Shown here: piece by piece, positions 15,743-22,306 of the stretch | Layout of the letters: each line of letters starts with the position of its first letter | Position numbering within the stretch: the stretch's first letter is position 1 | DNA from: an uncultured Oribacterium sp. | GTDB lineage: Bacteria; Bacillota; Clostridia; Lachnospirales; Lachnospiraceae | Assembly (NCBI GenBank): GCA_900770445.1 | Contig: CAAGKO010000086.1 | Coordinates: 1 to 32,522 of the forward strand | DNA: 32,522 nucleotides | Reading direction: 5' to 3' | The notes under the pieces: generated by a model | Databases searched by the model: none | What the model was told of the DNA's origin: nothing | The model's input: the letters and a program-made list of their open reading frames with translations, nothing else | Position numbers and translations under genes: made by a program

Positions 15743-15848
15743 ATCGAAACGCGTTTCCGTACAGAATCGGTGGATGTGAAAAAGGATGCATTTCCGATGG
15801 CGCAGGCATCGTGCAGGCCGTCATCGAAAGCAGATAGAAAGGTAGAAC

Positions 15849-16907
15849 ATGAAAACAGCATTTTTATACGCAGGACAGGGTAGCCAGCATGTCGGTATGG
15901 GTGCCGATCTGTACCGTGATTATCCGGAGTTCCGCCGGGTGTTTGACAGTGTGAGCGATGCGCTTTTGCAGTATACGAAGAGTGAGGACTTCCGTAAGGA
16001 ATTCGCAGGCGGCGAGGGCGTCGATCAGAACTACGATCTCCACCGTCTCGTCTTCCAGGATCCGGATGGCGTCATCAACGAGACCCGTTACACCCAGCCG
16101 GCGATGGTGGCCTTCGCCTGTGGCGTGACCGAAATCCTCCGCGTGCATGGCATCCGTCCGGATGTGACCGCCGGTCTTTCCCTCGGTGAGTACTCGGCAC
16201 TCGAGGCGGCAGAGGTGATGGACGCAGAGACTACGGTAAACATGGTGGCCTTCCGTGGCGCCAGTATGGCGGCTGCGTCCGAGGGTATCGACTGCGGCAT
16301 GAGCGCGGTGCTCGGTGTATCGGCCGAGGATCTCGAGACGATCTGCCGTCAGGCGCAGCTCGAGACCGGAAAGCTCGTTTCTCTCTGCAACTTGAACTGT
16401 CCGGGACAGATCGTCATCGGTGGTGAGAAGGCGGCCGTTGCGAAGGCAGCCGAGATCATCAGCGCGAGCGGCAGCGGCAAGTGCATCCCGCTTCGTGTCT
16501 CCGGCCCGTTCCATACCGTGTTCATGAAGCGCGCCGGCGATGCACTCGCACGCTACTTTAAGAGCATCCGCTTCCAGCGCCCGAAGTGCCCGGTGATGTT
16601 TAACTACCTCGGCGGGGCCTGTGAGGAGGTCAGCGCATCCGTGGAGTCCACGACAGCGACGACCCTCGCCGGACTCCGTAAGGCGATTCCGGAGCTTCTC
16701 GAAGAGCAGGTGCAGAAGCCGGTCCGCATGGAGGCGATTCTCCGCGAGATGTTTGAGGACGGCGTGACGAATTTCATCGAGATCGGCCCGGGCCATACGC
16801 TCGCCGGCTTCGTAAAGAAGGTTGCCCGTGACATGGGCATCACGGAGTTCACGGTCACCGCGATCGAGACCTCCGAGGACATCGCGAAGCTCTGTGCCGA
16901 GGCCTGA
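15849..16907 (+). CDS. fabD: malonyl-CoA:ACP transacylase
   Basis: Loads malonyl groups onto ACP. The N-terminal AGQGSQHVGMG and the nucleophile elbow GLSLGEYSAL (Ser111) are intact, and the partner histidine is H222 in SGPFHTVFM. It has 352 residues, about 40 more than E. coli FabD. The extra length lies near residues 44-75 (SEDFRKEFAGGEGVDQNYD) and near 255-275 (SASVESTTATTLAG). A spacer of 106 bases before it contains the palindrome GAAACGCGTTTC (15746-15757). AGAAAGG serves as ribosome site. Confidence 0.95.
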   Translation: MKTAFLYAGQGSQHVGMGADLYRDYPEFRRVFDSVSDALLQYTKSEDFRKEFAGGEGVDQNYDLHRLVFQDPDGVINETRYTQPAMVAFACGVTEILRVHGIRPDVTAGLSLGEYSALEAAEVMDAETTVNMVAFRGASMAAASEGIDCGMSAVLGVSAEDLETICRQAQLETGKLVSLCNLNCPGQIVIGGEKAAVAKAAEIISASGSGKCIPLRVSGPFHTVFMKRAGDALARYFKSIRFQRPKCPVMFNYLGGACEEVSASVESTTATTLAGLRKAIPELLEEQVQKPVRMEAILREMFEDGVTNFIEIGPGHTLAGFVKKVARDMGITEFTVTAIETSEDIAKLCAEA

Positions 16908-16985
16908 GTGCGAAGCACACACAGCAGCGCGGAAGAAATCCATTTTTCATCATTTTTTCTATACATACAGTGTTCCACAGGAACA
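16908..16985 (+). repeat. two small triloop hairpins in the fabD-fabG spacer
   Basis: GTGC-GAA-GCAC (16908-16918) starts right after the fabD stop, and TGTTCC-ACA-GGAACA (16971-16985) lies 36 bases before fabG. Neither has a T-tract, so they are not terminators. They may mark processing sites or stabilise mRNA ends. Confidence 0.5.
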
Positions 16986-17020
16986 GAAACTGCTGTACGA
17001 AACAGCGGGAGGAAAAACAC

Positions 17021-17776
17021 ATGTCAGAATCGACAGAAAAGATCACGCGTGCCGCTCTCGTCACCGGTGCAGGCCGGGGCATCGGCCGTGCCATCGCAGT
17101 GGAGCTTGCGCGCCATGGCTATCACATCCTCGTGGATTACGCGGGCAATGCTTCCGCCGCCGAGGAAACGGTCGCGCTCTGCCGGGCGGAAGGCGTCGAT
17201 GCCTTCGCCGTGCAGGCGGATGTATCCGATGAGGACGCCGTAAAGAGTCTCGTAAAGAGTGCACTCGAGCGCTTCGGCCGCATCGATGTGCTCATCAACA
17301 ACGCAGGCATCACCCGCGATAATCTGATGCTTCGCATGAGCGCAGAGGACTTCGACCTCGTGATCGAGAAGAACCTGCGTGGTGCTTTCCTGATGACGAA
17401 GTACGTCGGGAAGGAAATGCTGCACCAGCGTTCCGGTCGCATCGTGAACATCTCCTCCGTCGTCGGCGTGCATGGCAATGCCGGCCAGGCGAACTATGCG
17501 GCTTCGAAGGCCGGCCTCATCGGCCTCACGAAGACGACCGCCCTCGAGTATGCGAGCCGCGGCATCACCGCAAACGCCATCGCCCCGGGCTTCATCGATA
17601 CCGACATGACGAAGGTCTTGCCGGAGAAGGTGAAGGAAGCCATGCTGCAGCAGATCCCACTTCGTCAGTTCGGAAGTCCGGAGGACGTCGCGAAGGCAGC
17701 GGCCTTCCTGGCATCGGACGACGCCCGTTACATCACCGGTCAGGTCCTCGGTGTGGATGGCGGCATGGGCTGCTGA
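17021..17776 (+). CDS. fabG: 3-oxoacyl-ACP reductase
   Basis: The NADPH-dependent short-chain dehydrogenase that reduces 3-oxoacyl-ACP. The cofactor loop TGAGRGIGRAIA, the NNAG at about 93-96, and the catalytic Ser146-Tyr159-Lys163 (SSVVGVHGNAGQANYAASKAG) are all present, as is the C-terminal ITGQVLGVDGGMGC. The 251-residue length fits the family with a slightly long N-terminus. ATG 17021 is chosen because GGGAGG stands 8 bases before it. It is the fifth fab gene proper in the operon. Confidence 0.96.
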   Translation: MSESTEKITRAALVTGAGRGIGRAIAVELARHGYHILVDYAGNASAAEETVALCRAEGVDAFAVQADVSDEDAVKSLVKSALERFGRIDVLINNAGITRDNLMLRMSAEDFDLVIEKNLRGAFLMTKYVGKEMLHQRSGRIVNISSVVGVHGNAGQANYAASKAGLIGLTKTTALEYASRGITANAIAPGFIDTDMTKVLPEKVKEAMLQQIPLRQFGSPEDVAKAAAFLASDDARYITGQVLGVDGGMGC

Positions 17777-17851
17777 TCAGATAGATACAGGCCGAGCAGA
17801 GGCTTCTGTTCGATGCATACAGCAGAGCTGCTTTCGCCCGGATGGAAACGT

Positions 17852-17894
17852 ACAGGGATGCTCCCTGTCGATAGAGAAGGTCTGGATACCAGAC
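17852..17894 (+). repeat. two triloop hairpins before fabF
   Basis: ACAGGGA-TGC-TCCCTGT (17852-17868) and GTCTGG-ATA-CCAGAC (17880-17894) stand back to back. The second ends four bases before the AGGAG ribosome site of fabF, so it could influence fabF translation or a processed 5' end. There is no T-tract. Confidence 0.55.
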
Positions 17895-17907
17895 ATAGGA
17901 GAACAGA

Positions 17908-19203
17908 ATGAATAAACGTAGAGTCGTCGTCACCGGTCTCGGCACGGTAAATCCGACCGGAAATAATACAGAGACTTCCTGGGCAGCCGTCCGCGCCGGA
18001 CAGTGCGGTATCGGTCCGATCACCCATTTCGATACAGAGAACTTCACGATCAAGCTTGCCGGCGAGGTAAAGGATTTCGATCCGTCTGCCATCATTGACC
18101 GTCGTGAGCAGAAACATATGTCCCGCTATGCGCAGTTCGCCATGGTGGCCGCTGAGGAGGCGATCCGCGAGAGCGGCATCCTCAGCGCAGCGGAGCTGAA
18201 GACCTCCGATGCAGCCATCGACGCTGCGGACGCCGGTATCAGCCCGAAGGAATATGAGGCGAGCCGTATGGGCGTTATCATCTCGTCCGGTATCGGCGGC
18301 CTCAGCACCATCGAGGAGGAGCATACGAAGGCTCTGAAGCGTGGCTTCGAGCGCGTGTCTCCGTTCTTCATTCCGATGGCGATCTCGAACATGGCGGCAG
18401 CGAACGTGGCCATCCGTCATGGCTTCAAGGGCATGTGCACCTGTCCGGTGACCGCATGTGCCGGAGGCTCGAATGCCATCGGAGATGCCTTCCACCGCAT
18501 CCGCGATGGTTATGAGGATGTCATGGTGGCCGGCGGCACCGAAGCGAGCATCACCGAGCTCGGCATCGGCGGCTTCGCCAGCATGCGTGCCCTCTGTTCT
18601 GCGACCGACCCGAAGCGCGCGAGCATCCCGTTCGATCAGGAGCGCGGTGGCTTCGTCATGGGCGAGGGTGCCGGCATCCTGGTGCTCGAGGAGCGTGAGC
18701 ACGCGCTTCACCGCGGCGCGAAGATCCTCGCAGAGATCGTCGGCTACGGCGCAAACTGCGATGCCTACCACATCACGAGCCCGAATCCGGAGGGCGAGGG
18801 CGGTGCCGACTGTATGCGTCTCGCCATCGCAGACGCCGGCATCCAGCCGGAGGAGATCTCCTACATCAATGCCCATGGTACCTCCACGCATCTGAACGAT
18901 TCCTGTGAGACGAAGGCCATCAAGGCGGTCTTCGGAGCGAAGGCCTACGAGATTCCGGTTTCCTCCACAAAGTCGATGACCGGCCACCTGCTCGGTGCGG
19001 CCGGCGGCGTCGAGGCCCTCTTCAGCGTGAAAGCACTCGAGGAGCAGTTCATCCCGGCGACCATCAACTACCAGGTACCGGATCCGGAGTGCGACCTCGA
19101 CATCGTGCCGAACGAAGGACGTGAGGCGCAGCTCGACTATGTACTCTCGAACTCCCTCGGTTTCGGCGGCCATAACGCCTGCCTGATTTTCCGCAAGGCC
19201 TGA
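17908..19203 (+). CDS. fabF: beta-ketoacyl-ACP synthase II
   Basis: The elongating condensing enzyme. The active-site Cys184 (TACAGGSNAIGDAF) and the two histidines H323 (NAHGTSTHLND) and H360 (TKSMTGHLLGAAGGVEA) are in place, and the terminal NSLGFGGHNACLIF is typical. It has 431 residues, about 20 more than usual. The excess is an insertion at about 92-117 (SAAELKTSDAAIDAADAG), rich in Ala and Asp. AGGAG stands before the ATG. fabZ begins 11 bases after the stop, with no accB in between, unlike the common Firmicute order fabF-accB-fabZ. Confidence 0.96.
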   Translation: MNKRRVVVTGLGTVNPTGNNTETSWAAVRAGQCGIGPITHFDTENFTIKLAGEVKDFDPSAIIDRREQKHMSRYAQFAMVAAEEAIRESGILSAAELKTSDAAIDAADAGISPKEYEASRMGVIISSGIGGLSTIEEEHTKALKRGFERVSPFFIPMAISNMAAANVAIRHGFKGMCTCPVTACAGGSNAIGDAFHRIRDGYEDVMVAGGTEASITELGIGGFASMRALCSATDPKRASIPFDQERGGFVMGEGAGILVLEEREHALHRGAKILAEIVGYGANCDAYHITSPNPEGEGGADCMRLAIADAGIQPEEISYINAHGTSTHLNDSCETKAIKAVFGAKAYEIPVSSTKSMTGHLLGAAGGVEALFSVKALEEQFIPATINYQVPDPECDLDIVPNEGREAQLDYVLSNSLGFGGHNACLIFRKA

Positions 19204-19214
19204 AAGGAGACAGC

Positions 19215-19754
19215 ATGACAGAAGAGATGAACATGAACCCGTCTGTTTCCGAGGCCAATGCTGAGATTATGACCGCAGCGGCAGATATCACATCCGTTGC
19301 TTCCGCCGCTGATGCGGCACGTACGCCGCATCCACTCAGTATCGATGAAATCAAGGAGATCATCCCGCACCGCTATCCGTTTCTCCTGATTGACCAGGTG
19401 GTGGATTATGAGCCGGGAAAGTTCGCCGATGCACGAAAGTGCGTCACGATGAACGAGCCCTTCTTCCAGGGCCACTTCCCGCAGTATCCGGTGATGCCGG
19501 GCGTCCTCATCATCGAGGCCCTCGCACAGACCGGTGCCGTCGCTCTCCTCAGTATGCCGGCGAATAAGGGAAAGATCGCGCTGTTCGGCGGCATCAAAAA
19601 CGCCCGCTTCAAGAAGCAGGTACGTCCGGGCGACGTCCTCGAGCTCCACTGTGAGCTCACCCGTATGCACGGCCCGGTCGGCATGGGCACCGCCGTCGCT
19701 ACCGTAAACGGAAAAACCGCCGTGCAGGCGGAACTCACCTTCGCGGTACAGTAA
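19215..19754 (+). CDS. fabZ: 3-hydroxyacyl-ACP dehydratase
   Basis: Dehydrates 3-hydroxyacyl-ACP to enoyl-ACP. The hot-dog core has IPHRYPFLLIDQV, GHFPQYPVMPGVLIIEALAQ with the catalytic His87 and Glu101, and the closing strand VQAELTFAV. It has 179 residues against about 140-150. The first 38 residues (Ala/Thr/Ser/Glu-rich, SEANAEIMTAAADITSVASA) are an extension of unknown use. AAAGGAG stands five bases before the ATG, and no later start has a comparable site, so the extension seems real. It is the last fab gene; a repeat element follows after 4 bases. Confidence 0.95.
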   Translation: MTEEMNMNPSVSEANAEIMTAAADITSVASAADAARTPHPLSIDEIKEIIPHRYPFLLIDQVVDYEPGKFADARKCVTMNEPFFQGHFPQYPVMPGVLIIEALAQTGAVALLSMPANKGKIALFGGIKNARFKKQVRPGDVLELHCELTRMHGPVGMGTAVATVNGKTAVQAELTFAVQ

Positions 19755-19758
19755 AATA

Positions 19759-19833
19759 TAACAGTTAAGGCAAGAAACCTCGGAGGGGCGGCAACGGATG
19801 CACAGTACTCCGAGGACCTTAGCTGAACTGTTA
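19759..19833 (+). repeat. inverted-repeat element, copy A
   Basis: A 75-bp element with terminal inverted repeats TAACAGTT (19759-19766) and AACTGTTA (19826-19833), and an inner hairpin CCTCGGAG (19778-19785) / CTCCGAGG (19808-19815). The loop side holds GGGGCGGCAACGGA. The core CGGAGGGGCGGCAACGGA is identical in copies B (30719-30811) and C (32363-32464). AAAATA flanks it on both sides (19753-19758 and 19835-19840), possibly a target duplication. It may also terminate the fab transcript, although there is no T-run. Confidence 0.75.
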
Positions 19834-19863
19834 CAAAATAATTGTTTAGAATCAGCGAGTGCA

Positions 19864-19872
19864 TGATATAAT
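19864..19872 (+). promoter_or_regulatory. extended -10 promoter of the MarR gene
   Basis: TGATATAAT is an extended -10 with a perfect TATAAT, 44 bases before the start codon. The best -35 (TTGTTT at 19842-19847) is 19 bases away, which is long. The gene is therefore likely transcribed independently of the fab operon. Confidence 0.55.
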
Positions 19873-19915
19873 CAAACTGTTTATATGAAATGTAAGTTAA
19901 AGGAAAAGGTGCTAT

Positions 19916-20374
19916 ATGCTGAACCAGTCCATCGCCGATCTCTATAATCGCTTCCGCATCCACTTCTACAAGCGGGTCTTTTCGAAGGAAAGCAGTCGGG
20001 ATGAGTCTCTGACCTCGGTCGAGGCCTTCAGTCTCGAGTGCATCAAGGCGCTCGGGGAGCCGACGGTGGCAGAGTTTGCGAAGATGATGGGTATTTCGGC
20101 TCCGAATGCGGCATATAAGGTCAATGCACTCGTCCAGAAGGGCTATATCGAGAAGGTGCAGTCGGACGAAGACCACCGCGAGTTCTACCTCCACCCGACG
20201 GAAAAGCTCGAGAACTACTATCACCGCAGCTACCAGTTTCTCGATGAAGTCGTGAAGCGCTTCGAGGAACGCTTCTCCGAGGAGGACCTCGCGAAGCTCG
20301 ACGAGATGCTGCAGGTCATCACGAAGGAGATGATCCCGGAGCTTGATCCGGAGCACCTCAGAAAACGGGACTGA
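19916..20374 (+). CDS. MarR-family transcriptional regulator, FabT-like by position
   Basis: A 152-residue winged-helix protein. The DNA-binding region is at about residues 44-95: LTSVEAFSLECIKAL, then TVAEFAKMMGISAPNAAYKVNALVQKGYIEKVQSDEDHREFYLHPTEK, where GISAPNAAYKVNALVQKG is the recognition helix area and DEDHREFYL the wing. Flanking helices would form the dimer interface. It lies directly after the fab operon, has its own promoter, and ends before a strong terminator. In streptococci a MarR protein (FabT) encoded in the fab cluster represses it, so a similar role is a reasonable inference. The sequence itself does not prove the target. Confidence 0.85.
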   Translation: MLNQSIADLYNRFRIHFYKRVFSKESSRDESLTSVEAFSLECIKALGEPTVAEFAKMMGISAPNAAYKVNALVQKGYIEKVQSDEDHREFYLHPTEKLENYYHRSYQFLDEVVKRFEERFSEEDLAKLDEMLQVITKEMIPELDPEHLRKRD

Positions 20375-20410
20375 TCCGAAAATCAATGTGAACAAGAGAA
20401 GAGGGAGATC

Positions 20411-20453
20411 AACCGGCTTTTTGTGCTATCGGCACAAAACAGGCCGGTTTTTT
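20411..20453 (+). terminator. Rho-independent terminator after the MarR gene
   Basis: AACCGGC ... GCCGGTT with an inner TTTGTGC / GCACAAA arm pair forms a long hairpin, followed by TTTTTTCG. It separates the fab block from the hexuronate genes. Confidence 0.85.
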
Positions 20454-20504
20454 CGTTTCTTTTGACGAATTCTGAATTTCTTTTCTGGAATTCTGATTTT
20501 CTGA

Positions 20505-20533
20505 TTGACATATTTTGAGAAGAAGCATATATT
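20505..20533 (+). promoter_or_regulatory. sigma-A promoter of uxaB-uxaA
   Basis: A consensus TTGACA (20505-20510), a 17-base spacer and TATATT (20528-20533). This is the strongest promoter match in the window. The predicted start is near 20540, inside the palindrome that follows. The upstream 45 bases carry two copies of AATTCTGA. Confidence 0.8.
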
Positions 20534-20536
20534 TTA

Positions 20537-20550
20537 TGTAAGCGCTTACA
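20537..20550. promoter_or_regulatory. cre-like operator over the uxaB start site
   Basis: TGTAAGCGCTTACA is a perfect 14-bp palindrome and fits the CcpA cre consensus (TGWAARCGYTWNCW) at every position. It covers the predicted transcription start, where bound CcpA or another LacI-family repressor (for example a hexuronate repressor) would block initiation. Confidence 0.8.
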
Positions 20551-20630
20551 CAAAGAGCAGGGAAGCTCTGTCTTGGTAAGCATAGGCATCGATTTTTAGA
20601 GCATTTCACAGCTGAAAGGAACGAATTAAG

Positions 20631-22124
20631 ATGGAGAAGTTAAATTATCAGGTACTTGAGCAGTCTGGTTATCAGGGATATGTCCTGAAGGATGCACCTG
20701 TGAAGGTGATGCAGTTTGGCGAGGGTAATTTCCTCCGTGCATTCGTTGACTATTTCTTCGATATGGCAAACGAGCATGCGGACTGGAACGGTAAGGTGAC
20801 CCTCGTTCAGCCGATCGCACAGGGCCTCACCGACTATGTCAATGCGCAGGAGGGTCTCTACACCCTGTATCTTCGTGGTTCTGAGAATGGCCAGAAGGTA
20901 AACAACAAGCGTGTGATCTCCGCTGTCAAGGACTGCATCAATCCGTATACTGCAGAGGGCTTTAAGGCACTCCTGGATCTCGCTAAGTCAGATGATCTCG
21001 AGTACATCGTTTCGAACACCACCGAGGCCGGTATCGTCTATGATCCGGACACGAAGTTCGATCAGGAGCCGCCGGTTTCCTTCCCTGGTAAGATGACGAG
21101 AGTGCTCTATGAGCGTTTCAAGGCCGGCAAGGGCGGGCTCGTCGTTCTCTCCTGCGAGCTGATCGATGCCAATGGTCAGGTGCTGAAGCAGATCGTAAAC
21201 CGTCACATCGATGAGTGGGGCCTCGGCGAGGACTTCAAGAACTGGGTAAACGAGGAGGTTCTGTTCTGCTCCACACTCGTAGACCGTATCGTTCCGGGCC
21301 GTATCCGCGATCCGAAGGAGGTTGCAGAGCTCGATGCGGAGAACGGCTACACCGATCCGCTGACCGATGTCGGTGAGGTATTCGGTGTATGGTACATCGA
21401 GGGACCGAAGGAGCTCGAGGACAAGCTTCCGTTTAAGAAGGCCGGCGTAAACGTACATGTCGTTCCAGAGGTTGCTCCTTATAAGAAGAGAAAGGTAAGA
21501 ATCCTGAACGGTGCACACACCGGCTTCGTACTCGGTGCATACCTCGCAGGCTTCGACATCGTGCGTGACTGCATGCACGACGAGGTGATCCGTGACTACA
21601 TGAACAAGATGCTCCAGGCTGAGATCATCCCGATCCTTCCGCTCGATAAGGAGGACTGCGAGAAGTTCGCTTCTGCGGTTGAGGATCGTTTCAACAACCC
21701 GTTCGTCGATCACCAGCTGATGAGCATTTCCCTCAACTCTACCTCGAAGTGGAGAGCGAGAAACATGCCTTCCTTCCTCGAGTATGTCGAGAAGTTCGGC
21801 AAGCTTCCGGCAGTGCTCACGATGAGCTTCGCAGCGTACATGGCCTTCTACAGCAGTGATATCCAGCGCCGTGAGGAGGATGGCCTCGTATGCAAGCGTC
21901 CGGCAGGCAACGAGTACAAGGTGCAGGATGATGCGTTCGTTCTCGACTTCTACTTCGCACATAAGGATGACGATGTGAAGACCCTCGTACACGCCGTGAT
22001 GACCAACACCGAGTTCTGGGGCCAGGATCTCACCGAGATCGCCGGCTTCGAGGAGGCAACCGTACAGAACCTCACCCTCATCCGTGCGCAGGGTGCGAAG
22101 GCTGCATACGCAAGCGTACTGTAA
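20631..22124 (+). CDS. uxaB: tagaturonate reductase (altronate oxidoreductase)
   Basis: Interconverts D-tagaturonate and D-altronate with NAD(H), the second step of galacturonate breakdown. It belongs to the mannitol dehydrogenase family. The N-terminal nucleotide-binding part begins VKVMQFGEGNFLRAFVDYFFD. SNTTEAGI is in the middle, and the C-terminal domain has the diagnostic VRILNGAHTGFVLGAYLAGFD. The 497-residue length is typical. AAAGGA stands before the ATG. It is the first gene after a cre-controlled promoter, and its partner uxaA follows after 182 bases, so the two probably form one operon. The isomerase uxaC and KDG kinase/aldolase are not in the window. Confidence 0.94.
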   Translation: MEKLNYQVLEQSGYQGYVLKDAPVKVMQFGEGNFLRAFVDYFFDMANEHADWNGKVTLVQPIAQGLTDYVNAQEGLYTLYLRGSENGQKVNNKRVISAVKDCINPYTAEGFKALLDLAKSDDLEYIVSNTTEAGIVYDPDTKFDQEPPVSFPGKMTRVLYERFKAGKGGLVVLSCELIDANGQVLKQIVNRHIDEWGLGEDFKNWVNEEVLFCSTLVDRIVPGRIRDPKEVAELDAENGYTDPLTDVGEVFGVWYIEGPKELEDKLPFKKAGVNVHVVPEVAPYKKRKVRILNGAHTGFVLGAYLAGFDIVRDCMHDEVIRDYMNKMLQAEIIPILPLDKEDCEKFASAVEDRFNNPFVDHQLMSISLNSTSKWRARNMPSFLEYVEKFGKLPAVLTMSFAAYMAFYSSDIQRREEDGLVCKRPAGNEYKVQDDAFVLDFYFAHKDDDVKTLVHAVMTNTEFWGQDLTEIAGFEEATVQNLTLIRAQGAKAAYASVL

Positions 22125-22141
22125 AGTGAACCCGTCGGCAC

Positions 22142-22287
22142 ATATGCTTTCTGAAAGAGCCGGAAAGCATATCGCCTGGGACAGCGTGGAAAACAATCGA
22201 ACAGCGGCTTCGCATCACGGACCTTTCGTGATGTGGATTCGTTCAATGCTTACATCATCGGCCGGAACAGATCACTGCTCCGGCCGG
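22142..22287 (+). repeat. three hairpins in the uxaB-uxaA spacer
   Basis: The 182-base spacer holds ATATGCTTTC / GAAAGCATAT (22142-22172), CATCACG / CGTGATG (22213-22233) and CGGCCGGA / TCCGGCCGG (22259-22287). None has a T-tract. They may tune uxaB:uxaA ratio by mRNA processing or attenuated read-through. The last ends just before the CAGGAGG ribosome site of uxaA. Confidence 0.55.
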
Positions 22288-22306
22288 TGGTTTCAGGAGG
22301 AAAATT

